This document shows positions 45,856 to 54,500 of a stretch of 64,000 bases of DNA, piece after piece. Source of the stretch: Enterocloster lavalensis (GTDB taxonomy: Bacteria > Bacillota > Clostridia > Lachnospirales > Lachnospiraceae); contig NZ_CABJCG010000001.1 in the NCBI RefSeq assembly GCF_902364025.1, positions 186,001 through 250,000 on the forward strand, given 5' to 3'. The notes below the pieces were generated by a model. The model saw only the letters and a program-made list of their open reading frames with translations, was not told the origin of the DNA and made no database searches. The translations under genes and the position numbers were made by a program. The first letter of the stretch is position 1, and every line of letters starts with the position of its first letter.

Positions 45856-47964
45856 TTAGTTTGGCTGCCACACGCCGTTCTCATCCACCTTGTAGCCGTC
45901 CGGCGTCGTGGTTCCCACCAGCAGCCTGCCCTGAGAGGCACCCTGCTCCTGGCTAAAGTAGTACCATTTGCCGTCGATCAGCTTCCAGCCGGTGCACATT
46001 GCGCCCTGCTTCCCGTCGGAAGCAGTATTGAGGTAATACTTCTGCCCGTCTGGCGCTGTGACCCATCCGGTTTCCATGGTTCCGTCCTGATCGAAGAAAT
46101 ACCAGTTGTAGCTTCCATTGTAATACAGGTATCCCCATTCATTGCGGTAGGAGGAACCGTTTCTGCCAAAGCTCCACTTGCCGTCCGTGTTGCTCCAGTA
46201 TTGGGTGTCGTCGTGATCATCGTCGCTATCGCTGTCCTTGTGATCATTTACGACGGGCGGCGCCGGCTGATCAGGCTGATCAGGATCATCGGGCGCTGGT
46301 TCCTCAGGTTTATCGTCTCCTCCGTAATCCTCCACTGTGCCGATTCCAAACAGGACCGAATATTTTAGGGTCTCGCCGGCATCCAATTCCTGATCCAGCC
46401 ATGAAAAGGCCATGGCGCTGTCTACGCCGGATATTTCATCCAACAGTTCTTCATCTTTATCTGTTGGAAACACCTTATTATATTCCTCTCCATGTCTTCC
46501 AAACCACCACCAGTCAACCGGAACGTCGCTCTCGTCGTCGTCCCTGACAGAGAAGGCATAGAGATAATCCTGATCCATGGAAAATGTATCGCGACCCAAC
46601 ATCAGTACGCCGTCATCTTTTCGTTTCACTAAAGCAGAGTCATCACTCCCTACGCATGTATCTGCATATGTGCCAAACGAAAACTCAACACTCTTGTCAA
46701 CACTTGTGTTTGTGACATAATAGATCATCCGAACATAAGAGATTCCTTCAATCTGGATAATTTTTGCCCGCAGAGAGATCTCAAGATTTTCGGCGGTTGC
46801 TTTCCTCTCATCATCGAAAGAAAGATAATCTTCCCCCTTTAATGCTGTACTGTATCCGCTAAAGCTGCTTTTGATTGTATCCGATCCTACTATGCCCGAC
46901 ACATCATAACGATTACCATAATCGTGCAGGTCATAGGCCATGTGGTCATCCTCATCCGCTATAACCAACGGCTCCATTTCCACATCCGGAACCTCTTTCG
47001 GAAGGGAAGCCGCCGTCAAAAGCGCAGGCTGTATCAGTTCCGGCTCGAGGGGAACTTCCGGGGTCAGGATTTCGTTTTTCTGGGCCTCGTCGATCAGATC
47101 TTTATCCGGAACGTTCTCATCCTTCTGGTCGCCGTCTGCGTTTTCTTCCTGATTGCCCTCATCGGTTACTCCGCCGTCTGTGGGCTCCTGGCTGTCCGGG
47201 TCGGCATTCTCACCGCCGTCGCCTTCGGCCGTCCCATCGCCTGAGGGATCCTGGCCGTCCGGGTCGGTATTTCCGCCGCCTTCGGGATCCTTGTCACCCG
47301 GGTCGGTATTTCCACTGTCCTCGGGATCCTTGTCACCCGGGTCGGTAGTTCCGCCGTCCTCGGGATCCTTGTCACCCGGGTCGGTATTTTCACCGTCGTT
47401 TCCGCTTCCGCCTTCTTCTGTCCCGCCGCCTGAGGGATTCTCGTCGTCCTTGCCGGTGTTTTCACCGCCGTTGCCGCCGGTCCCCTCTTCGGACTCGCCG
47501 CCCGTGGGATCCTTGTCGTCTTGACCGGTACTCTCACCGTCGTTTCCGCTTCCGCCTTCTTCCGTCCCGCTGCCTGAAGGATCCTTGTCACCGGGATCGG
47601 CGCTCTCACCGCTTCCGCCCTCCTCGGTCTTGTCGCCATCAGGATCTTTGTCGCCTGTGGAGTCCTGGCTGTCCGGGTTGGTACTTCCACTGCCGCCGTC
47701 CGTTTCTCCGCTCCCGGTCTCCGCGCCGCTTCCGCCGCCCTGATCCGTCTGGCCGCCTCCCGTATTCTGACTTTCATCTCCGGTGTTCTGTCCCTGGCCG
47801 CCATTGCTTTCGTTGCCTGCTGGTTGCTCCGTCTGTCCCTCAACGCCCGCCGCCAGGACGGTAAGCGGGGCTCCGCTTGCAGCCAGGCAGATCGCAACTG
47901 CGTAGGCCGCGGCCTTCGTCTTAAAACGTTTGATCCGCTTCATGCCTTTATGTAATTTTCGCAT
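45856..47964 (-). CDS. Cell-wall-binding repeat protein (adhesin-like)
   Basis: This is a 702-residue secreted protein. A long signal peptide (1-39, KTKAAAYAVAICLAASGAPLTVLA) is followed by a Gly/Asp/Thr/Pro repeat stalk (about 45-280). The stalk is made of 13- and 24-residue units such as GDKDPEDGGTTDP. A globular domain (about 325-565) of unknown type follows. The C-terminal 110 residues hold choline/glucan-binding-type repeats (GYLYYNGSYNWYFFDQDGTM, TGWVTAPDGQKYYLN, TGWKLIDGKWYYFSQ) that should bind the cell wall. AAAGGAGG lies 9 bp before ATG 47964. It converges on the surface-protein operon, so two surface proteins lie side by side. Confidence 0.88.
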   Translation of the reverse strand: MRKLHKGMKRIKRFKTKAAAYAVAICLAASGAPLTVLAAGVEGQTEQPAGNESNGGQGQNTGDESQNTGGGQTDQGGGSGAETGSGETDGGSGSTNPDSQDSTGDKDPDGDKTEEGGSGESADPGDKDPSGSGTEEGGSGNDGESTGQDDKDPTGGESEEGTGGNGGENTGKDDENPSGGGTEEGGSGNDGENTDPGDKDPEDGGTTDPGDKDPEDSGNTDPGDKDPEGGGNTDPDGQDPSGDGTAEGDGGENADPDSQEPTDGGVTDEGNQEENADGDQKDENVPDKDLIDEAQKNEILTPEVPLEPELIQPALLTAASLPKEVPDVEMEPLVIADEDDHMAYDLHDYGNRYDVSGIVGSDTIKSSFSGYSTALKGEDYLSFDDERKATAENLEISLRAKIIQIEGISYVRMIYYVTNTSVDKSVEFSFGTYADTCVGSDDSALVKRKDDGVLMLGRDTFSMDQDYLYAFSVRDDDESDVPVDWWWFGRHGEEYNKVFPTDKDEELLDEISGVDSAMAFSWLDQELDAGETLKYSVLFGIGTVEDYGGDDKPEEPAPDDPDQPDQPAPPVVNDHKDSDSDDDHDDTQYWSNTDGKWSFGRNGSSYRNEWGYLYYNGSYNWYFFDQDGTMETGWVTAPDGQKYYLNTASDGKQGAMCTGWKLIDGKWYYFSQEQGASQGRLLVGTTTPDGYKVDENGVWQPN
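47246..47655. repeat. Minisatellite with 39-bp and 72-bp periods
   Basis: GGATCC-type anchors occur at 47246, 47285, 47324 and 47363 (39-bp steps), then GGAT at 47435, 47507 and 47579 (72-bp steps), with a further weaker copy at 47642. They encode 13- and 24-residue Asp/Gly/Pro units in the stalk of the wall-binding protein. All steps are multiples of three. Confidence 0.88.
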
Positions 47965-48107
47965 ACACTAAAACCTCCTTTAATTATCCAAACTCACGCT
48001 ATAAATATATCAAATAATTCGACATAATAGGGTGTTCTGTGAAATAAGTCAGGTTTTATGATACAAAAATCAATCCTTTGTCCACAAATTCCGGTGCCCG
48101 GATCATC

Positions 48108-48135
48108 GAAAAACAGAGGGCTCACAACCCTCTGT
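48108..48135 (-). terminator. Terminator overlapping the end of the XRE gene
   Basis: ACAGAGGG pairs with CCCTCTGT (8 bp, 7-nt loop), followed on the minus strand by TTTT. The stem includes the last codons and stop of the XRE regulator. Confidence 0.85.
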
Positions 48136-48850
48136 TATCCACAATCAGCATATTCAATTTCTGCCACTTCTGCAGCTCCTTTTTTGTGATCAGAAGCTGC
48201 TGTTTGAAGTGTTCCGTGTGCTCCTGGGGCGTCAGGGTCACCAGGCACTTGAAGGCGCAGGGCATCAGATCAGCGCTGGAGATTCCGCACAAAAGCCCGT
48301 CCGTGGAATCCCGGATTTCCAGTGGGTTGAAGATGTAGAGCAAATCCTCCTCCAGGGCGTTGCACTGGTTGACAAAGGAGAATCGGATCAGCATGTCGCT
48401 GTAAACCACCTTTCCGGTGTAATAGATCTCGCTGCTCCTGCCCGTGGGCGTCACGGCGCTGATGGATAGGGTGGCCTCGTAGTTGCCCGGGGCATTTTCC
48501 TGTTCATAGATATCGATGATCCCGTCCTTCAGCCGCTTATAGCGCCCGTCATAAAAATAGAAATACAAACGTTTCGCTTGAAAGAACGGGCTTTTGGCAG
48601 AGTGGTTCGGGGATATTTCCGCGCTTTTGGGCATCGGCGGCCGGACATCCATCAGCTGGCTGGGGCTGACCATCAGCACCTGGGCGATTTCAAACAGTGT
48701 CTCCACATCCAGCGTGATCTCGCCGTTTTCGTATTTGCTGACGCTGGCGCGGCTCTTGTGGATCGAGTCCGCAAGCTGCTGCAAAGTCATTCCCCTGGCC
48801 TTCCGGTACATGCGGATCCGCCCGCCGATGTGTTCGTTCACCTTGCTCAT
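48122..48850 (-). CDS. XRE family transcriptional regulator
   Basis: This 242-residue protein has an N-terminal Cro/C1 HTH (IGGRIRMYRKARGMTLQQLADSIHKSRASVSKYENGEITLD, about 8-62). A C-terminal domain of about 170 residues, without a name I recognise, is rich in aromatic residues (FYFYDGRYKRLKDGIIDIYE). ATG 48850 has AGGAGG seven bases before it; the frame to 48916 would start in the promoter region. It is divergent from an NSS transporter and may control it through the inverted repeats between them. The effector is unknown. Confidence 0.88.
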   Translation of the reverse strand: MSKVNEHIGGRIRMYRKARGMTLQQLADSIHKSRASVSKYENGEITLDVETLFEIAQVLMVSPSQLMDVRPPMPKSAEISPNHSAKSPFFQAKRLYFYFYDGRYKRLKDGIIDIYEQENAPGNYEATLSISAVTPTGRSSEIYYTGKVVYSDMLIRFSFVNQCNALEEDLLYIFNPLEIRDSTDGLLCGISSADLMPCAFKCLVTLTPQEHTEHFKQQLLITKKELQKWQKLNMLIVDNRGL

Positions 48851-48862
48851 AAGTCCTCCTAA

Positions 48863-48983
48863 AGTTTCGTTAAAATATACCCTCCCGCACATTTCGTCCG
48901 GTCCGTTACCTATCATACACGATTCGGGGATGTTTTTCTACTGTGAATAAACTTTTTTGAGAAAAGTTTATCTTAACGAAACT
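48863..48983. promoter_or_regulatory. Widely spaced 11-bp inverted repeats flanking the XRE/NSS promoters
   Basis: AGTTTCGTTAA (48863-48873) and its exact complement TTAACGAAACT (48973-48983) face each other across 99 bp. One copy is beside the XRE ribosome binding site and the other just upstream of the NSS promoter, as expected if one protein binds both sites and loops the DNA. Confidence 0.55.
48947..48971. promoter_or_regulatory. 25-bp inverted repeat, candidate XRE operator
   Basis: ATAAACTTTT-TTGAG-AAAAGTTTAT has two perfect 10-bp arms around 5 bp. It lies just before the right-hand TTAACGAAACT copy in the divergent control region. Confidence 0.6.
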
Positions 48984-48992
48984 GCTCTTCAT

Positions 48993-49020
48993 TTGCTTTA
49001 TGACATATTTCTGCTAAACT
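48993..49020 (+). promoter_or_regulatory. Candidate promoter of the NSS transporter
   Basis: TTGCTT (48993-48998) and TAAACT (49015-49020) with a 16-bp spacer. It supports ATG 49077 rather than an upstream start at 48957. Confidence 0.5.
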
Positions 49021-49076
49021 ATTTGAGGTTTTGCCCTTGGCAGAACCGGACAGCTTATGAAAAATGGGGGGTTTTT

Positions 49077-50492
49077 ATGGATACCAAAAAGAAAAGCAGC
49101 TTCAGCGGATCAATCGGATTTGTACTGTCTGCGGCGGGCAGCGCCGTGGGCGTGGGAAATATATGGCGTTTTCCGTATCTGGCGGCTAAAGACGGCGGCG
49201 GCCTGTTTCTGATCATCTACCTGCTGCTGGTGCTGACCTTCGGCTTCACGCTCCTGACCACAGACGTGGCCATCGGCAGAAAGACAAAGCAGAACGCCCT
49301 GAAAGCCTTCGGTGTGATCAATCGCAAATGGAAATTTCTGGGATATCTGACTTTCCTGGTCCCGGCTCTGATCATGACCTACTACTCGGTGATCGGAGGC
49401 TGGGTCACAAAATACATTGTCACCTACCTGACGGCACGCGGGGCGGATGCGGCCCGGGACGGATATTTCACCGCCTTTATCACCTCCAAGGTCTCGCCCA
49501 TCTTCTTCATGCTGGCGTTTCTGGCCGCCACGGCATTTATCGTGTACCGCGGCGTGGAGAAAGGAATCGAAAAATTTTCGAAAATCATCATGCCCGGCCT
49601 GATCTTTATGATCGTGGGGATCGCGCTGTTTTCCCTCACCCTGAAATACACGGATGCAGACGGAGTCACCCGCACGGGACTGCAGGGTTTGGGCGTGTAT
49701 ATAATCCCGAACCTGGACGGAATCACCGGCAAGCGCTTTCTGGAAATCCTTCTGGACGCCATGAGCCAGCTGTTCTTTTCCCTGAGCGTTTCTATGGGAA
49801 TCATGATCACCTACGGTTCCTATGTGAAAAAAGACGTGGATCTCAACCGCTCCTTAAGTCAGATTGAATTTTTCGACACCGGAGTGGCCTTTTTGGCCGG
49901 AATGATGATCATCCCCGCCGTGTTTGTGTTTTCCGGCACCGAAGGTATGGCCTCCGGCCCCAGCCTGATGTTCGTGTCCCTGCCCAAAGTATTTGACGCC
50001 ATGGGGCGGGCCGGTTCCCTGATCGGTCTGGTATTTTTCATCATGGTGGCCTTTGCGGCGCTGACCTCCTGCATCTCCATCATGGAGACTCTGGTGGCCA
50101 ACTGCATGGAACTGTTCCACACCTCCAGACAGAAAATGAGCCTGATCATCGGCCTGATCTTCGCCGGAGCTGCGGCTGTAATCTGTATGGGCTACAATCT
50201 CCTCTACTTTGAGCTGCCCCTGCCCAATGGCCAGACCGCGCAGCTTTTGGACCTGATGGACTACATCAGCAACAGCTTCCTCATGCCCTTCATCTCCTTA
50301 CTGACCTGTATTTTCGTGGGCTGGGTAATCGGGCCTTCCTGGATTGACGAAGAGATGGAGCTGAATGGAACGGTATTTAAACGGAAAAAAATGTATGCGT
50401 TTATGATCCGCTACGTGACGCCGGTGATGATGACGGTGCTGTTTTTACAGTCGGCCGGGATTTTTACGGTCATTCGCGGGCTGTTCGGCTGA
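49077..50492 (+). CDS. Sodium-dependent transporter (NSS family)
   Basis: This is a 471-residue LeuT-fold symporter with about 11-12 helices. The first helix carries the family signature GSAVGVGNIWRFPYLAAKDGG, which lines the sodium and substrate sites. Members usually take up amino acids or amines with sodium; the substrate is not readable. ATG 49077 follows GGGGGG; the frame extends upstream but crosses the predicted promoter. It is divergent from the XRE gene and ends before a strong bidirectional terminator. Confidence 0.93.
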   Translation: MDTKKKSSFSGSIGFVLSAAGSAVGVGNIWRFPYLAAKDGGGLFLIIYLLLVLTFGFTLLTTDVAIGRKTKQNALKAFGVINRKWKFLGYLTFLVPALIMTYYSVIGGWVTKYIVTYLTARGADAARDGYFTAFITSKVSPIFFMLAFLAATAFIVYRGVEKGIEKFSKIIMPGLIFMIVGIALFSLTLKYTDADGVTRTGLQGLGVYIIPNLDGITGKRFLEILLDAMSQLFFSLSVSMGIMITYGSYVKKDVDLNRSLSQIEFFDTGVAFLAGMMIIPAVFVFSGTEGMASGPSLMFVSLPKVFDAMGRAGSLIGLVFFIMVAFAALTSCISIMETLVANCMELFHTSRQKMSLIIGLIFAGAAAVICMGYNLLYFELPLPNGQTAQLLDLMDYISNSFLMPFISLLTCIFVGWVIGPSWIDEEMELNGTVFKRKKMYAFMIRYVTPVMMTVLFLQSAGIFTVIRGLFG

Positions 50493-50534
50493 TAGCCGGA
50501 TTACCGGTTTTGGGAAAATATAACGCATTTGTCT

Positions 50535-50579
50535 AAATAAGGAGCTTTTGCAGGTTCAATTTGCAAAAGCTCCTTATTT
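50535..50579. terminator. Bidirectional terminator between NSS and pseudopilin genes
   Basis: AAATAAGGAGCTTTTGCA pairs perfectly with its complement at 50562-50579 (18 bp, 9-nt loop), with A and T runs on either side. It serves both converging genes. Confidence 0.9.
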
Positions 50580-50603
50580 TGATCGGGTCGGATTTTTATT
50601 TGT

Positions 50604-51404
50604 CTATTTGGACTCCTGATAGTCCGTCACCTCAATCCATTGCAGCTTTCCATTGGAGTGGGTGGCGGTTTTGACCGCCTCGTCGAGGGCGTTGACGTCG
50701 CTGTAGGTGATATTGGCAGCGCCTCCCGGCGTCCCGTCCCATTTGGTGGCTTCATACCATTTGTCGTCCACAATGTTGTAGACATAAGGCACGCTCCATC
50801 CCGCCGCCGCGCTGGAGTCCGATCTGGCGAAGAGCCACACACACTCCTCTACCGGCCGGGTCCTATCCTTTCCCTGGTAATAAGGCTGAATGGAATAGCT
50901 TTCTCCCCGGACGGTCAGCGTAGGCCATTTTCCGTTATATTTTTCAAGAAATGCTTCCCGGATCTGGTTGTTGCTTTTGGTGGGATTCTTCTTTAAAAAA
51001 TCCACCGTGAACTGCCGGTAATCCTCGGTAAAGGTCTGGGATACCTTTATATTCGTATCCTCCCCACCCCCGATAGACGCCCCATGCCGGTCACAGTTAA
51101 CTTTCACATAGGATTCCTCCCATTCCACCGAAAACGTTCCACCGGCCGGGCAGCGCGCATCTGATTTTTCCAGAATCGCCTCCGCGTCATCCCGGGTAAA
51201 GCCGTCGTCCTCCATCTGCTCCAGAAGAATCTGCCTCAACACGATTTTCCGGTTGGCCTCGCAGACCGTGGCCTTGGTTCGGTCCATCCGGCTGGTGAAA
51301 ATCGGGACGGATATGGCTACCAGCACCGCCACAATCGCCACCACAATCAACAGCTCCGCCAGCGTGAAGCCCTTTCTCCCTTTTATCGTTTTGTGTCCCA
51401 TCAT
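50604..51404 (-). CDS. Type IV pilin-like (pseudopilin) protein
   Basis: This 266-residue protein has a type III (prepilin) signal: a short basic leader MMGHKTIKGRKG, then FTLAELLIVVAIVAVLVAISVP. The prepilin peptidase should cut after Gly, and the Glu at position +5 is present. A C-terminal globular domain with Cys residues (ARCPAGGTFSVEWEE, VKVNCDRHG) is followed by a segment of unknown type. The start is one of two ATGs at 51404/51401 with GGAG upstream. No pilus ATPase, peptidase or inner-membrane platform gene is nearby, so it is an orphan here; assembly would need genes elsewhere. Confidence 0.85.
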   Translation of the reverse strand: MMGHKTIKGRKGFTLAELLIVVAIVAVLVAISVPIFTSRMDRTKATVCEANRKIVLRQILLEQMEDDGFTRDDAEAILEKSDARCPAGGTFSVEWEESYVKVNCDRHGASIGGGEDTNIKVSQTFTEDYRQFTVDFLKKNPTKSNNQIREAFLEKYNGKWPTLTVRGESYSIQPYYQGKDRTRPVEECVWLFARSDSSAAAGWSVPYVYNIVDDKWYEATKWDGTPGGAANITYSDVNALDEAVKTATHSNGKLQWIEVTDYQESK

Positions 51405-51450
51405 ACGTCCAATCTCCGCAATCACAGTTTTTACAACCACATATCCTGAC

Positions 51451-51459
51451 AGTATAACA
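51451..51459 (-). promoter_or_regulatory. Extended -10 promoter of the pseudopilin gene
   Basis: TGTTATACT on the minus strand is an extended -10 element; no good -35 lies 17-18 bp upstream. Confidence 0.45.
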
Positions 51460-51519
51460 CATTCTATGGCCGTTTCGTAACCAAATTTCCCCACTTTTTA
51501 AAAAATCAGCACAAAAACA

Positions 51520-54500
51520 TCAGCGCAGGATTCGGTTGAGTTCAAACAGCAGAATTCCCAGATCGATGGGTTTTGCGATATGTGCGGTCATACCGGCCGC
51601 CAAAGCCGCCTGCACATCCTCTGCAAATGCGTTTGCCGTCATGGCGATAATGGGGATGTTCCCGGCGTCCTTCCGGTCCAGACTGCGGATCGCCCGCGCC
51701 GCCTCGTAGCCGTTCATATTGGGCATCTGGATATCCATGAGGATGGCGTCGTAGGTCCCCACCGCCGCCTCCTGAAACGCAGCCAGCGCCTGCGCGCCGT
51801 CTGAGCGGACCACGGACAGCGCTCCCTGCATCTGAAGCAGCTCGCAGAGAATTTCCGCATTGATCGCATTGTCCTCAGCCACCAGAAAACGGCGGCCGGA
51901 AAGCGCGCGCTCCTGCCCTGAATCCTCCAGGCCTCCCCCGTATTCCGGCTCAGGTCCGGCGTCAGCCGGTTCAAATTCCAGCTCCACCCGGAACGTGCTG
52001 CCCATGTGTTCCCTGGTCTCCACGGAAATCTCACCGCCCATAAGGTCGATCAGGCCCTTGGTGATGCTTAAGCCCAGCCCTCCGCCCTCCGCGCGGCCGG
52101 AATCCCCGCCGCGGCTGAAGGGTTCAAAAATATGTTCCGCAAATTCAGCGCCCATGCCGATTCCCGTATCCTGCACCACAAACCGGTAGCGCGCCATCCC
52201 GGGGGCGCTGCTGGCGGGCAGCTCACCCATCCGAAACTCCACACTGCCCCCTTTCGGGGTGAATTTGACGGCATTTCCCAGAATATTCAGCAGAATCTGG
52301 TTGAGACGAAGCGGGTCCCCGAAAATGGTTTCATGGCGGATATGGTTTACATCTGTGCTGAAGCGGATTCCCGAATTCTGCGCCTGCAGCGCGATGATGG
52401 AGGAAACCTGCTCCACTAACTCCGGCAGCGCAATTTTCATCCGGTTGAACACCAGGCTGGAACGCTCGATTTTAGCCATGTCCAGCACATTGTTGATCAG
52501 GCTGAGCAGATGCCTGGAGGAGAGGGAGATCGTCTGCAGGCAGTCCTCCACCCGCTCCCGATCCCCGATATGGGCGAACGCCAGCTCCGTCATACCAATC
52601 ACCGCGTTCAACGGCGTGCGGATATCGTGGCTCATGGCGGAAAGGAAATCGCTTTTTGCCCGGCTGGCCTCCTCGGCCAGCGCTAACGCTGCCTCCAGCT
52701 CTTCCTTCTTCCGGCGCTCCTGGGCCAGCATATCCGTCACATCGGCCCGCACCAGGCAAACCGTCTTGCGGTTCCGGTCACCCCACATGACGCTGACCTG
52801 CTTATAGAGAACTTTGCCGTCTGTCTGATAGGGAGCCACGAAATCGTAACCCGCCGGTTCCTCCCTCAGCCGCAGCAGCATGGTTTCTAAGCGAAACTGT
52901 TCCTTCACGCGGGTCTCTCCCTCCCGGTCCATATAGAATGAGGCGATAGACTCCACGGTCGACCGGTAGTCGACAAAATAGTATGGTGACAGATTTTCCT
53001 GCACGGTCCGTCGGGTAAACATGGTCATGCCGCCGCTCTTGATATCGATAAAGCTGACCAGGTCAAAGGTCAGAGCCAGCACGTTGAGCATGGCCTGCTG
53101 CTCCCGGACGGAATCCGTGATATCGGACCGGGCCATGCAGACGCGCCCCAGCCTGAGATCGATGGAGGAAATGGACATGTTCTTGGTCAGAATCTCCTGC
53201 TGCTCCCCGAACATGGAGAAATGAAACCAATAAGAATCCTCCCGCCCCAGCCGTTCCAGTATGTACTCCGGGTCCATCAGATTTGCCACCCGCTCCTGGT
53301 CCCTGGGTACAACCTGGGTCCGCAGAACCTGCGCCGCCTGCTTTTCATAGCTGCCCTCGTGCAGTTCAGTATCTTCCATTTTTTTACTGCTGCCGAAATT
53401 GAGCACCCGGTAAGTTCCCTTAAAGAGGTCCACATCCATCACCAGATCGCAGCCCGCAATGGACAGGCGGCGCGGAATGTACTCCGCCATCACCTGCTCC
53501 GTAATATCCGTCATATTGAAGATAACGGTGACATCCTGCTCCCCGGGAACCGACAGCCAATTTATGGCAAACTGTATATACCGCCCCGTCTCCTCCCCGG
53601 GCAGGTGTATGAAACACCGAACGGAACGCTCGGCATCCCGTTCCGGGACATCTCCGGCAATGGGCAAATCCAGGCACAGGCCCAGCAGCGCCCTGCGCTC
53701 GGCCTCGTCTGCGACAAAGGCGGCCAGTCCCTGAAAGAAAGCGTTTCGGTCTGTGCCGAATCTCTGCCGGAGCCCGGAACCCGTGTGATCGATCAGATCC
53801 AGAATCCGGCCGTTTTTTGCGCCATAGTGCCCCACCAGCAGCACGCCGGGGTCGCCCCTGTGGTAATGGCGCAGCAGAAGCTCCCGGTACCGGTCGTAAC
53901 GCGGCTCCTGCTCCAAATCGGACGTATTACTCCCGCCGGACGGTCCGCTGCCGGCGCTCTCCCTGGATGTGCTGGCTGCGGATTTATGAAAAAGCGCCTC
54001 GAATTCTTCGCAGGGCATAGGCTTTGCGTAATAGTATCCCTGCACGAAATCGCAGCCGATTTCCCGCAGCAGTTCCACCTGCTCCCGGGTCTCCACGCCC
54101 TCAGCCACCACATCCACCTGCATCCATCTGGCCAGCTGCATGATAAACAGCAGGATGCCCCGGTTCACGGACTGTTCCGACTCATTCTGAAAAAACTTCA
54201 TATCCAGCTTCAGCACGTCCAGCGGCATCTTGTTGAGCATGTTGAGGGAGGAGTAGCCGCTCCCGAAATCGTCCATCTCGATAATAAATCCCAGGCGCCT
54301 CATCTCATCCACCGTGTCAATGATCTGCCGCGGATTTTCCGTGTAGGAGCTCTCCGTGATCTCCAGATGAAGCCTGGACGGCTCCAGCTCATATTGATTT
54401 ACTAATTTTACCAGCACCGCGGCCAGGTCGATGTTGTAGATATCCGCCCGGGAGACGTTGACCGACACGGGGATTTGCGGATAGCCCCGCAGGTCCCAGT

